Source of the DNA: Stenotrophomonas maltophilia | GTDB taxonomy: Bacteria > Pseudomonadota > Gammaproteobacteria > Xanthomonadales > Xanthomonadaceae | DNA: 64,000 bases | Direction of reading: 5' to 3' | Assembly (NCBI RefSeq): GCF_003205835.1 | Contig: NZ_CP029773.1 | Coordinates: 3,876,501 to 3,940,500, forward strand | Shown: piece after piece, positions 12,332-21,817 of the stretch | How the letters are laid out: every line of letters starts with the position of its first letter | Position numbering within the stretch: the stretch's first letter is position 1 | The notes under the pieces: generated by a model | The model's database searches: none | The model's input: only the letters and a program-made list of their open reading frames with translations | What the model was told of the DNA's origin: nothing | Program-made: the position numbers and the translations under genes

Positions 12332-13039
12332 TCAGGCGCTCGGCGCCAGGGTCGTTACGTGATCGCGATAGCTGTCGTTCGACAGTCGGTACTGCAGCTG
12401 CAGGGTGCTGCCCGGCTGGAGTTGGAACGGCAAGGTCAGCGCAGCGTCGGGGTAGAGACTTCTGGACAGCTCAAGCGGCGTGCACACGCCACCGGCGCTG
12501 CACTCGGCAGCACCGGTGATGCCCACACGCAGCGTGCCGGTGTTGCGCAGGGTGCTGCCCTGCAGTTGTAGATCCACGCTACCCTTGGCGGGCACCACGT
12601 TCACCAGCGCGCCCCAGACCAGGCTGACGCCGACGTTGGCCTGCGCCGCCTGCTCATCGCCTTCCAGGATGGTGCCGTCGGGGCCCTTCACGCCCTCGAA
12701 GTAGATGCGATAGGCCGCCTCTTTTTCGACGGTCTGCAGCGGAATCACCCGGATCAGGCGATTACCACCACCACTGAGTGCGAACTTGCCAGGGGTGATG
12801 GCAATCGCCGCATCGGCCGCTTCCACTTCGATCTCTTCTTCACCCACCTGTGCTGGGTTGGTGATGCGCAGCAGGCGTGCCTGCACGTACTGCGGCTGGG
12901 TGGATTGCGAGTACACGCGGATCTTCGTGCCATGCTTTGCATCCACCGTTGCGCGCATCGGATGAATGGACAGATTGGCCTGTGCCGGTGGGGCCAGCAG
13001 TGCGCTCAACGGCAACAGGCAGAACAGCAGCTTCTTCAT
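12332..13039 (-). CDS. CS1/alpha-type periplasmic fimbrial chaperone
   Basis: 235 aa. Signal peptide 1-21 (cleavage after PAQA), then a two-domain immunoglobulin-like chaperone that holds fimbrial subunits in the periplasm. The N-domain begins LSIHPMRATVDAKHGTKIRV and the subunit-binding region includes GGNRLIRVIP; one Cys pair lies in the C-domain (ECSAGGVC). It belongs to the alternate (alpha) chaperone-usher class (CooB/CblB/EcpB-like), not the classical PapD class. It is last of the fimbrial genes, about 15 bp after the tip adhesin, same strand. Confidence 0.88.
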   Translation of the reverse strand: MKKLLFCLLPLSALLAPPAQANLSIHPMRATVDAKHGTKIRVYSQSTQPQYVQARLLRITNPAQVGEEEIEVEAADAAIAITPGKFALSGGGNRLIRVIPLQTVEKEAAYRIYFEGVKGPDGTILEGDEQAAQANVGVSLVWGALVNVVPAKGSVDLQLQGSTLRNTGTLRVGITGAAECSAGGVCTPLELSRSLYPDAALTLPFQLQPGSTLQLQYRLSNDSYRDHVTTLAPSA

Positions 13040-13057
13040 GATGAGCCTCCATGGGGA

Positions 13058-14191
13058 TCAGGGTTTGGCGGTCGGCACGCGCAGCTCTACCGTCAGTTCG
13101 CCGTCGTAGAGACCGGGGCGTTTGCTGGCGATGGGCGTGGGCGGTGTTTCCAGCGTCAGCGGCGTGGGCACGCAGTACACGGGTTGGCTGATGCCCGGCA
13201 GCAGCACCATGCGTAGTTGCGCGCTGTCGATGCCACGCAGCAGCTGTTCCTCGCCGTGCTTCATGGCCAGCAGATTGCCGCCGTAGTTCAGGCCGACCTG
13301 GTAGTCGAGGCGCTGGGTATCGTCGCTGCCGCCGTCCTGATGCCAGACCGCAAAGTCGCGCCCCGGCGGTGGTCGCGGCCCGCTGTCGCGCACAGTGACG
13401 CCGAGGAATTCGCTCTGCGAGCCCACGCCGTCGTAGAGGCACATGTCCACCTCCTTGCGCCCGGCGACGACCTTGCGGATGGGGTCGTAGCGCAGGTCCA
13501 TGTTGACCAGGGGGGCGACACCGTCGAAGCCCGGGAAGTAGATCGAGATCGCGTCGTAGTCGGTGACGGTGAAGTCGAAATTGAAGGTGGCTGTTGCAAC
13601 CGGTGCGGCGGCTGGGTCGGCTTTGATGTTCAGACGCATCGTGGCCTTCCAGTGGCCGGCCACGAGCCTCTTGAGCTCCTCCGCCGGCATGGTCAACCGG
13701 ACTCCAGTGCCGAGCGATTCACCTGTTCCGCATAGATCGAGCCTCGCTGCGAATAGCGGCCTGAGTATTGGTTGCCAGAAGTCACCAAGGCAGCTGCGAT
13801 CGGAATTGACCCTCTCCAGGTGCCCCACCGAGCGGATCTCTGCCCAAAGTCCAGTTCTCTGCTCCACGGCCCGAACGACAACCTCTGATGTTCCTTCTGC
13901 CTCGCCAATCAAAGGATCGGTTCGGCATCGGCCCAATGCAGGGTCCGAATTCGATTCGCACAGAGCGTGAATCTGCCCATACCGCAGCAGGCGATCGTGA
14001 CTAAATCCCAGTACGGTACGCCTCGCCCACAGCTCCACATCACCCGGCACGGCCGAGCGATCCCAGGTCATCACAATGTCCCTGCTCTGATCCGTCGGAT
14101 GCGTCTCCGGCGGCCACTGCGCCCACGCCCTCGGCGCCAGCACCACCAGCGCACATACCAGCATCAACACCAACAGCACACGCCGGTTCAT
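13058..14191 (-). CDS. CfaE/CblD-family fimbrial tip adhesin
   Basis: 377 aa. Start at 14191 (M-N-R-R-V-L-L-V-L) gives a clean signal peptide with cleavage after A-W-A (about 24) and overlaps the usher stop as ATGA; the open frame extends upstream inside the usher without homology. The mature protein is Cys-containing and beta-rich, matching the minor tip subunit/adhesin of CS1-type pili in size and in the C-terminal pilin-like domain ending YDGELTVELRVP. It is positioned usher-tip-chaperone as in alpha-fimbrial operons. The receptor-binding N-domain (25-200) is the variable part, so the receptor is unknown. Confidence 0.85.
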   Translation of the reverse strand: MNRRVLLVLMLVCALVVLAPRAWAQWPPETHPTDQSRDIVMTWDRSAVPGDVELWARRTVLGFSHDRLLRYGQIHALCESNSDPALGRCRTDPLIGEAEGTSEVVVRAVEQRTGLWAEIRSVGHLERVNSDRSCLGDFWQPILRPLFAARLDLCGTGESLGTGVRLTMPAEELKRLVAGHWKATMRLNIKADPAAAPVATATFNFDFTVTDYDAISIYFPGFDGVAPLVNMDLRYDPIRKVVAGRKEVDMCLYDGVGSQSEFLGVTVRDSGPRPPPGRDFAVWHQDGGSDDTQRLDYQVGLNYGGNLLAMKHGEEQLLRGIDSAQLRMVLLPGISQPVYCVPTPLTLETPPTPIASKRPGLYDGELTVELRVPTAKP

Positions 14192-16920
14192 GGCGTTCCT
14201 CCTGCAGCAGCGGTCTGGGGCGTGGCGGCAATCAACGCGCGTTCCTGCAGCAGGCGGGTCACCCGGGCCTGCTGGCGGATCTCGGCCGGCAGCTGGGCCA
14301 CGGCCAGCGGCTCGCAATGCACGGCGCCCACCAGCAGCACCACCTGGCGGCGCTCGCGCACCTGCAGCGGGCAGTGCAGCAGGCGGTCGTCCTGCAGCAG
14401 GTACAGCGTTGTCTCGCGACGCGGGAAGTCGGCGACGAAGCCGCCGTTGGCGCTGGTGCCGGGCACCGGCGCGTTGAGGATGCGGGCGCCACCCAGCGGC
14501 GCTCCGGCAAGATCCTTGGCGTTGCCGATGAAGGTGTAGGTCACCTCGATCGGCACCGGCATGCGCATCAGCCGCCCGGGGCTGAGGAACATCGGCCGCG
14601 CGCCACCCACGCCGGTCACGCGGATGGCAGCGATGCTGTCCAGCGTGCTGGCGTCCTGCACTTCGGCGCGGTGCGACTGATACGACGACAGCGGCAGCAA
14701 CCGGCGCTCACCGATCTGCAGGCGCTGTCGGCGCAGGCCGCCCACCTGCAGTTCGGCAGCGACACCACGCAGGTCGATGTCATCGGTGTCGGCCACCTGC
14801 ACGGCCAGGCCGGCATCGGCGCCGTTGCTGCCGCTCCAGTAGAAACCGCGCTTGCCCAGTGCGAAGCCGGAGCTGTGCATGCCGCTGTAGGCGGTCTCGC
14901 TGCGGCCGCGCTGCTGGTAGTGCGCCAGCGTGGCGCCGCTCTGGCCCAGGCTGTTCTGCAGCTGGCCGCTGAGCGTGGCGCTGTAACGGTCGCTGTTGTT
15001 GGCGCGCAGTTCGGCCGACAGCTCGCGGTACTGCGCATCGACGTCCTGGCGCAGGCTGTGGCCGACGCTGTAGTTGATGTCCGGGCGCTGATGCTGCGGC
15101 TGGCGCACGTCCACGCTATAGCGGCGCTGGCCACTACCAGTGGTGCCGCGCAGCAGGCGGGTCAGGCTCAGGTTGAAGTAGATGCCGCGGTCGCGCTGAT
15201 CGCTGCCGCGCAGGCTGTCGCTGGCACGCTGCTGCCACACACCCACGCGGGTGGAGACGCTGAAATCCTGCCAGCGATGGCTGCGGCTGAAGCTGGCCTG
15301 CCAGGTGCGGCTGAGCTGCGGTTCGCGTCGTGGTTGCCACGGCGGTGGCGGTGGCAGCAACGGGTCCAGCCCGACCAGCGGATCGTCTTCCGCACCCGGC
15401 AGGATGCGTCCTGCGCGCCAGGTCTGGCGCCGCGTGTAGCCCACATAGGCACTGCCACCAGCCAGCGGCAGCGCCATCGAAGCGCTGAGCGAATTGGTGC
15501 AACCCAGCTGGTCGCGCGCGTCGGCCTCGAACTGGCAGGCCTTGCCGCGCATGCGCTGCTGGTAGATGTTCCAGGACGCGGTGCGGCGGTACGACAGCTG
15601 GTGCTGCTGGCCGGTGCTGCCATCGTTGCCGCGCATGCCGCCAAAGCTGGCGCGCAGTTCCTGGGTGGCGTACAGGCGGCGCAGGTCCACGCGCAGCTCT
15701 CCGTAGCGGAAGCCGCCGAGGTCGGCGGCGCCGGCCACCATCGCCACGTCGCGGCCCAGCGGCACGCGCATGCCGGCCACCGCCACGCGTTCGCCATCGA
15801 AGCGATCACTGCGGCGCTCGTTGCGCTTGCCGCCCTGCACGAACCACTGCCACTGGCTGTTGGTCCAGTCGCCGCCTTTGTCGAACGGCGCGTCTTCGCT
15901 GCGCACCAGCACGCCGTCTTCGTAGATGCGCAGGGTGATGGTGTAGTTGCCGAACGGGAAGTTGCGGGTGTCGATCTGGTTGATGCCGGCCTGCAGGTAG
16001 GAGGTCTGTAGCAGGCGCGTGCCGTCGTAGGCATCCACGCGTGCGTCGCGCGCCAGCAGCACGGTCAGCGGCGTTGCCTGCACGGCGGCATCGGCATCCA
16101 CATAGGCCTGGGTGGTGCCCACGCGCAGGCCCTGGAAGCGGTCCAGCGGCAACATGCTGAAACTGAAAGTGCCGCCCTGCGGGCTGGACAGGTTGCGGCG
16201 GTCCAGGCGCCCGGCCTGCAGGTAGTGCGCCTGCCCCAGGTCGTGGCGGTAGTAGACGTTGTCGAACTGGAACGCGCTGTCACTGCCACGGCTGCGGTAG
16301 CGCTGCTGGTTGAAGTTCCATTCGGCGGAGACATGCCCGTGATCGAACAGGCCCAGCACGCCGGTGCCACGCGCGGACAGCGTCTGGTAGTCGCGGCTGC
16401 CACTCACATTGATCACCTGCTGGTGCAGGAAGGCGTTTTCGGCGTTGGCGCTGACGGTGTGGAAGCGTTCGGCAGCCGGCTTGCCCGGAATCCACTGGCG
16501 GGCGACGAACAGGCGCACCGCGCCCTCGCCCTCGTCGTACAACGCGCGCACGGCGGCGGGGTCTTCCGGTGGATCGAGATAGCCGCAACCAGCAGTGGCG
16601 CCACCGAAGCGGCAGGCCAGGTGGCTGTTGCGCGGCATGGGCTGCGACAACGCGGGCAGCAGCGCGGCCTGCGCCTCGGCGGGCAGGTCGAGCGCCTGCA
16701 GCACGCTTGCGGGGTCTTCCAGCTGCACGTGTTCCAGGGTCACGCGCACCGGCGACAGCCCGGCCGAGCGGCCGAACAGTTGGATGTCGAGTTGTTCGGT
16801 CTGGCCTTCGACCAGATCCTCGAAGCCGGGCGGGACGCCGCGCGCCGCCACCAGCGGCGTTGCCAGCGCCAGGGCGAGCGCGACCGCCAGCCGGGTAATG
16901 GCGGGGGCGTGTGGGGTCAT
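14188..16920 (-). CDS. CS1/alpha-type outer-membrane fimbrial usher
   Basis: 910 aa outer-membrane pore that assembles and secretes the fimbria. Signal peptide 1 to about 26 (LALATPLVAA). It has the E-set-like N-terminal region, the long beta-barrel/plug section (GNYTITLRIYEDGVLVRSE is a typical usher plug segment) and C-terminal domains (PLGGARILN, TSANGGFVADFP). Length and sequence match the CooC/CblC/TcfC usher class. It lies 51 bp after the major pilin with a hairpin between and overlaps the tip-adhesin start by 4 bp. Confidence 0.92.
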   Translation of the reverse strand: MTPHAPAITRLAVALALALATPLVAARGVPPGFEDLVEGQTEQLDIQLFGRSAGLSPVRVTLEHVQLEDPASVLQALDLPAEAQAALLPALSQPMPRNSHLACRFGGATAGCGYLDPPEDPAAVRALYDEGEGAVRLFVARQWIPGKPAAERFHTVSANAENAFLHQQVINVSGSRDYQTLSARGTGVLGLFDHGHVSAEWNFNQQRYRSRGSDSAFQFDNVYYRHDLGQAHYLQAGRLDRRNLSSPQGGTFSFSMLPLDRFQGLRVGTTQAYVDADAAVQATPLTVLLARDARVDAYDGTRLLQTSYLQAGINQIDTRNFPFGNYTITLRIYEDGVLVRSEDAPFDKGGDWTNSQWQWFVQGGKRNERRSDRFDGERVAVAGMRVPLGRDVAMVAGAADLGGFRYGELRVDLRRLYATQELRASFGGMRGNDGSTGQQHQLSYRRTASWNIYQQRMRGKACQFEADARDQLGCTNSLSASMALPLAGGSAYVGYTRRQTWRAGRILPGAEDDPLVGLDPLLPPPPPWQPRREPQLSRTWQASFSRSHRWQDFSVSTRVGVWQQRASDSLRGSDQRDRGIYFNLSLTRLLRGTTGSGQRRYSVDVRQPQHQRPDINYSVGHSLRQDVDAQYRELSAELRANNSDRYSATLSGQLQNSLGQSGATLAHYQQRGRSETAYSGMHSSGFALGKRGFYWSGSNGADAGLAVQVADTDDIDLRGVAAELQVGGLRRQRLQIGERRLLPLSSYQSHRAEVQDASTLDSIAAIRVTGVGGARPMFLSPGRLMRMPVPIEVTYTFIGNAKDLAGAPLGGARILNAPVPGTSANGGFVADFPRRETTLYLLQDDRLLHCPLQVRERRQVVLLVGAVHCEPLAVAQLPAEIRQQARVTRLLQERALIAATPQTAAAGGTP

Positions 16921-16941
16921 GGGGGTACCGCTGGAAAGGCA

Positions 16942-16964
16942 GCCGGCCCGGCGTGCGGGCCGGC
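16942..16964 (-). terminator. Hairpin between major pilin and usher genes
   Basis: GCCGGCCCG-GCGTG-CGGGCCGGC, a 9-bp perfect GC stem immediately after the pilin stop and lacking a U-tract. In fimbrial operons such hairpins usually protect or terminate the abundant pilin message so that usher and tip are made at lower levels. The function here is inferred. Confidence 0.55.
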
Positions 16965-16971
16965 GCGGGGA

Positions 16972-17481
16972 TTACGGCGTGGTGGCCTTCTGGTTCAGCA
17001 CGATGTTGACGATGCCGGTGTAGGCACCCTTGGTGGCGATCGGGGCCGGCGTGGTCTGGGCGATGACCAGCGGCATCGAGATCGACGCGCCCGGGGTGGA
17101 GCCGGCACCGGTGAATAGATCGGCGGCCTTGAACTCGACCGGAGTCACTGCCAGCGCGCGGTTGTTGAGGCTGACCGTCATCGGCACAGTAACCTTGCCA
17201 TCACCATTGGCGAGCACGAAGGCGCTACCAATCTTGGCCTCGATATCGGCGCTTTCATCATTGGAGTGGATGCGCACATGCTGGGTGCTCGGCACCAGGC
17301 CACGCAGCGGATCGTGGGTCAGGGTGACGGCGTCCGGCAGTGCGCTGCCGTCATCACGCAGCAGGGCCAGGGTCGGGTCGACGTCGGCGTAGACGGAGAT
17401 CTTGGTTTCCACGGCGTGCGCGGACAGCGAAGCCGTGGCCAGCGCTGCAGCGAGCGCGGCCTTCTTGAGAATGGCGTGCAT
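16972..17481 (-). CDS. CS1-type fimbrial major subunit (CblA-like)
   Basis: 169 aa, mature about 146 aa. Start at 17481 (M-H-A-I-L-K-K) gives a signal peptide cleaved after A-H-A (23); the frame extends upstream without homology. Mature N-terminus V-E-T-K-I-S-V-Y-A-D-V-D-P-T-L-A-L-L matches the donor-strand segment of CS1/CblA pilins, followed by L-x-x-D-G-S-A-L-P. No cysteines in the mature chain, as in this family. First gene of the fimbrial operon; an IR (CGCCCGCA/TGCGGGCG, about 17545-17572) lies in its leader. Confidence 0.92.
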   Translation of the reverse strand: MHAILKKAALAAALATASLSAHAVETKISVYADVDPTLALLRDDGSALPDAVTLTHDPLRGLVPSTQHVRIHSNDESADIEAKIGSAFVLANGDGKVTVPMTVSLNNRALAVTPVEFKAADLFTGAGSTPGASISMPLVIAQTTPAPIATKGAYTGIVNIVLNQKATTP

Positions 17482-17727
17482 GGGTGTCTCTCTCGGACAA
17501 GGGGGAATATGAAAGCCCCCCTCCCCTAAGGAGAAAGGGAGGGAGGCGCCGCCCGCAGAGGTGGTTGCGGGCGACGGAGAGAATGTTAGAAATCCCTTGT
17601 CCTGCCGGCCATTCAAGCATTCCTAAAACATTGAATGCTAAGGAAGATTCTTGAAGGCGCTCAATGTTTGAGGGTTATGCAATTTCCCTCATTCGGTAAA
17701 TGCAAAAAACCTCATTGCCTTGCTTTT

Positions 17728-17803
17728 GTAGAGTCGAGCCATGCTCGACTGCTGTTCGCGCCGCTCGCGCTATGCGTGCGAGTCGAGCATGGCTCGACTC
17801 TAC
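17728..17803. repeat. SMAG dimer, copy 1
   Basis: GTAGAGTCGAGCCATGCTCG...: two inverted GTAG palindromes (GTCGAGCC ATG CTCGAC family) facing each other across about 25 bp (GCTGTTCGCGCCGCTCGCGC). About 25 bp of flank before it (CTCATTGCCTTGCTTTT) also recurs at the second copy, so the whole unit is duplicated. Confidence 0.85.
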
Positions 17804-17895
17804 AGTGGTTCATCCACGCATGGCGTGTATCTACAGACAAGGTTACGCACCTTCCCTCACGCGTTGAGTACAACAAACCCCATTGCCTCGCCTTT

Positions 17896-17962
17896 GTAGA
17901 GTCGAGCCATGCTCGACTGCTGTTCGCGCTGTGCGTGCGAGTCGAGCATGGCTCGACTCTAC
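17896..17962. repeat. SMAG dimer, copy 2
   Basis: Same inverted GTAG pair as at 17728, with a spacer 9 nt shorter and the same preceding motif (CCCATTGCCTCGCCTTT). The two dimers sit 170 bp apart in direct orientation. Confidence 0.85.
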
Positions 17963-18126
17963 ATGTCGCAATCGTGACCGAGCCTCAGCCTGCGGGCACC
18001 ACGGTGGCCCGATCAACAACGATGTCGGTCGGCTTGAACCGATACGTGTCGACCTCGCCATGCGGTTCCACCACCGTACCCATCCGATGGCCTCCGTCGG
18101 CAGATCGTCGTCGATCTCCTATTCGA

Positions 18127-18885
18127 TCAAGGCAATGACAACAGAAAGGACTCCATGGCCCCCACCAGGGCCAAGGGTGTCTCATTCATCGGGTAGTGCC
18201 CTGCATCCTCCAGAACCTCCAGCGTGGCCTGCCGGTAGCGGCGCAGATAGGTGCGCTCCATCAGTGATCGGTTGAAAGTGGGATCATTCCCACCCACCAC
18301 CACCTTCAACCGGTGCTCGCCGACGATCTCGTCGCTGAAATCCGTATCTGCCCACGCGGCTAGATAGGCAGCAAACGCGTCGGGCGCTGAGTGCTGCATT
18401 GAATAACGGGCCTTCCAATCCAGCCAGGCTGCGGGCAGTCTGCCGCCAGTACTGCGATCGATGATGGCCCTTCGGCTGGCCACGCTGCCGGAAGCGCTCT
18501 CCAGAAGTCCTCGCGTGAGTGCGTCATAGGCCATGCCGCCGCAGGGAACGGGCGCGATGGCCAGCATGGACCGCACCCGCTGGGGGGCGAGCACGGCGAT
18601 GCGCTCGATCGCCATGCCTCCCATGGAATGCCCCGCTACGCTGAACGTTTCCAGCTGAAGTGCATCGGCGAGCGAGAGTGCGTCACGGGCGATTTCGTCG
18701 ATGCTGTACTGCCCCACCACATCGCGCATGCCGCCGTATCCACGGCAGTCCATGAAGATGTAGCTGAAGTGGTCGCGTGACAGCCACGGCTCGATCGGTT
18801 CGAACGCGTGTGCGTCGCCGAACCAGCCATGCAGGACCAGGACGGAGTGAGGCCCCTGCCCCACGCGATGAAAAGTGTTGGCCAT
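18127..18885 (-). CDS. Alpha/beta-fold hydrolase
   Basis: 252 aa from ATG at 18885 (M-A-N-T-F-H-R); a TTG 5 codons upstream is the alternative and neither has a strong ribosome-binding site. Oxyanion-side motif LHGWFGD (18-24), nucleophile elbow G-H-S-M-G-G with Ser87, and a C-terminal catalytic His in DAGHYPMNE. Cap region about 120-180. Substrate unknown; such proteins range from esterases to epoxide or haloalkane hydrolases. It is divergent from an AraC-type regulator with 93 bp between them, so the regulator may control it. Confidence 0.88.
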   Translation of the reverse strand: MANTFHRVGQGPHSVLVLHGWFGDAHAFEPIEPWLSRDHFSYIFMDCRGYGGMRDVVGQYSIDEIARDALSLADALQLETFSVAGHSMGGMAIERIAVLAPQRVRSMLAIAPVPCGGMAYDALTRGLLESASGSVASRRAIIDRSTGGRLPAAWLDWKARYSMQHSAPDAFAAYLAAWADTDFSDEIVGEHRLKVVVGGNDPTFNRSLMERTYLRRYRQATLEVLEDAGHYPMNETPLALVGAMESFLLSLP

Positions 18886-18978
18886 GAAGAATTGCCGCAA
18901 TGAGGAGGAGTGTTGATGCTAGGCAGCGCAGGCCCGGCCCACCGTCGATGACAGGTCAACCGCTATAGAATCCGGGCC

Positions 18979-19752
18979 ATGCGCAATTCGCTGCTCGATC
19001 CCTATGAAGACCTGCCGCGCGATGTCGTGGTCACCTCGAACGACTACGCAGCGTCGTCCACCTTTCCGCGCCATGCCCATCGACGCGGACAGTTCGCGTT
19101 CGCCGCGCGCGGCACCATCAGCGTGACGACACCGCAGGGGCGCTGGCTGGTGCCGCCACAGCGCGCCTGCTGGGTTCCCGCCGGGCTGGCCCACGAGATG
19201 ACGATGCGCGGGCCGGTGACGATGCTCAACGCCTTCCTTTCCATCGAGGCCGCTGCTGCGGTGACGATGCCGGCGCAGTGCCACGTGTATGCCGTTTCGC
19301 CGCTGCTGCGGCAGCTGCTGGAAGGCGCAGTGGACCTACCTGCGCTGTACGACGAGGACGGGCGTGCGGGCAAGCTGATGCAGTTGCTGGTCGCGGAGAT
19401 CGCGTCGATGCCGATGCTTTCCCTGCATGCGCCGTTGCCTGCCGATGCACGCCTGGCACACGTCTGCCGGGCGCTGTTCGATGCGCCCTCACTCGCCATC
19501 GGGCTTGATGAGGTGGCTGCGGATGCAGGCATGAGCCGGCGCACCTTCACGCGGACGTTCCGCGCGGATACCGGGGTGAGTTTCGCCGAGTGGCGGCAGC
19601 AGGTGTGCCTGCTGGCGGCCATCGAACGGCTGGGCCAGGGGCAGGCGGTGACACGCGTGGCCCTGGACCTGGGGTATGCGAGTCCCAGTGCGTTTTCCGC
19701 CGCGTTCCGGCGCGAACTGGGGTGTTCGCCGAGCCAGTATTCAGAGGTGTAG
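18979..19752 (+). CDS. AraC-family transcriptional regulator with cupin sensor
   Basis: 257 aa. N-terminal cupin-like sensor (about 20-110; FPRHAHRRGQFAFAARG, WLVPPQRACWVPAGLAHE is the typical double-stranded beta-helix with His residues). The C-terminal double HTH (about 155-257) includes LDEVAADAGMSRRTFTRTF and VALDLGYASPSAFSAAFRRE. This is the subgroup of small AraC regulators such as NimR (YeaM) that often control efflux or a neighbouring enzyme. Divergent from the hydrolase gene, the likely target. Effector unknown. Confidence 0.92.
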   Translation: MRNSLLDPYEDLPRDVVVTSNDYAASSTFPRHAHRRGQFAFAARGTISVTTPQGRWLVPPQRACWVPAGLAHEMTMRGPVTMLNAFLSIEAAAAVTMPAQCHVYAVSPLLRQLLEGAVDLPALYDEDGRAGKLMQLLVAEIASMPMLSLHAPLPADARLAHVCRALFDAPSLAIGLDEVAADAGMSRRTFTRTFRADTGVSFAEWRQQVCLLAAIERLGQGQAVTRVALDLGYASPSAFSAAFRRELGCSPSQYSEV

Positions 19753-19764
19753 TGCTCTGCTTTT

Positions 19765-19851
19765 GTAGAGTCGAGCCATGCTCGACTCAGCAAGAGCAGT
19801 CGAGCATGGCTCGACTCTACAAAAGCGTGCCGACCAAGGTTGGCACCCACC
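19765..19851. repeat. SMAG dimer plus an extra palindrome
   Basis: Inverted GTAG pair 19765-19820 (GTCGAGCCATGCTCGAC type, 9-bp spacer CAGCAAGAG), then a GTGCCGACCAAGGTTGGCAC palindrome at 19827-19846. It lies between the convergent AraC regulator and gltA, before the gltA terminator. Confidence 0.85.
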
Positions 19852-19859
19852 AGGACGGC

Positions 19860-19889
19860 AAAAAAAACGCCCCGCGGATGCGGGGCGTT
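19860..19889 (-). terminator. Rho-independent terminator of gltA
   Basis: On the minus strand ACGCCCCGC-ATCC-GCGGGGCGT forms a perfect 9-bp stem followed by an uninterrupted run of 8 T. It is placed just after the gltA stop. Confidence 0.92.
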
Positions 19890-19912
19890 CTCGGCACAAC
19901 CTACGCGGGCGA

Positions 19913-21190
<1,278 letters not shown>

Positions 21191-21279
21191 TGTGTGCGCT
21201 CCTTCATGGGAAGGCGCCTGCCCAAGCGCATTGGTCAGGCACGTGAATGACGTCCTCGGCCTGTGCCGGGGATCACGCC

Positions 21280-21288
21280 ATTATCGCA
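21280..21288 (-). promoter_or_regulatory. Candidate extended -10 promoter for gltA
   Basis: TGC-GATAAT on the minus strand, about 90 bp upstream of gltA: an extended -10 with 5/6 to TATAAT. The -35 is not clear. Apart from this and the rpmE2 terminator, nothing recognisable lies in 21191-21486. Confidence 0.35.
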
Positions 21289-21432
21289 CAGCAGCATTTG
21301 CCCGGCGCTAGACAGAAGTCGTATACGACAGGCGGCCAGACGCCGGCCGTTGAGCGGCCCGGATCGGCAAAAGCGTTGTCACACGAACGCAGTGTTCCGT
21401 CCATCCAAACGCCCGTTGGGTTGGCGTTGGGG

Positions 21433-21463
21433 AAAAACAAACGGCCGCGCAGAGCGCGGCCGT
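21433..21463 (-). terminator. Rho-independent terminator of rpmE2
   Basis: Minus-strand ACGGCCGCGC-TCT-GCGCGGCCGT, a perfect 10-bp stem, then TTTGTTTTT. It begins 23 bp after the rpmE2 stop. Confidence 0.9.
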
Positions 21464-21486
21464 CGGTTCGAAGCTGGATCGACAGA

Positions 21487-21729
21487 TCAGCGCGCGTAGC
21501 GCTTCTGGAACTTGTCGATACGGCCCGAGGTGTCGATGACCTTGTGCTTGCCCGTGTAGAACGGGTGCGAAGCCGAGGAAATTTCAACCTTCACCAGCGG
21601 GTAGTCGTTGCCGTCTTCCCACTTGATGGTTTCCTTCGTCGCCATGGTCGAGCGGGTCAGGATCTTGAAATCGGAGGTGACGTCATGGAAGACGACGTCG
21701 CGGTAGTTCGGATGGATATCGGCCTTCAT
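21487..21729 (-). CDS. rpmE2: 50S ribosomal protein L31 type B
   Basis: 80 aa. Starts [16 protein letters not shown] and contains [11 protein letters not shown] and the C-terminal [13 protein letters not shown]. It lacks the CxxC zinc-binding cysteines of the type A protein, so it is the zinc-independent (C-minus) paralogue, often derepressed by Zur under zinc limitation. No Zur box was clearly visible by eye. It has its own promoter (21768-21797) and terminator. Confidence 0.97.
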   Translation of the reverse strand: MKADIHPNYRDVVFHDVTSDFKILTRSTMATKETIKWEDGNDYPLVKVEISSASHPFYTGKHKVIDTSGRIDKFQKRYAR

Positions 21730-21767
21730 GGGCTCACACCGTAAATGGGCTGGTGGTCAAGAGCGGC

Positions 21768-21797
21768 ATTATAAGCACCGGTTGCCGCTCGGGGCAA
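21768..21797 (-). promoter_or_regulatory. Promoter of rpmE2 overlapping the upstream terminator
   Basis: Minus-strand TTGCCC (21797-21792), 18 bp, perfect TATAAT (21773-21768), about 40 bp before the rpmE2 ATG. The -35 and spacer lie inside the hairpin that terminates the nucleoside hydrolase gene. Confidence 0.6.
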
Positions 21798-21804
21798 CCG
21801 GTGC
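21775..21804 (-). terminator. Terminator hairpin of the nucleoside hydrolase gene
   Basis: GCACCGGTTGCC-6 nt-GGCAACCGGTGC, a perfect 12-bp stem 13 bp after the stop codon, followed on the minus strand by TTATAAT. The U-tract is weak, so some read-through into rpmE2 is possible. Confidence 0.75.
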
Positions 21805-21817
21805 CGGTCAATCAACT

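Larger units (their letters stand above)
17482..18126. other. Non-coding region upstream of the fimbrial operon
   Basis: 645 bp without a credible gene. It holds the fimbrial leader, a low-GC stretch at about 17590-17720 that probably contains the operon promoter (candidate TTGAGC and TAGCAT, 18 bp apart, on the minus strand near 17665-17635; weak), and two SMAG dimers listed separately. The short frames here merely read through the repeats. Confidence 0.6.

Noticed and set aside
17635..18138. Plus-strand frames through the SMAG dimers upstream of the fimbrial operon
   Set aside because: They owe their openness to the repeats (the same FVESSHARLL peptide recurs wherever this palindrome occurs) and have no independent support.
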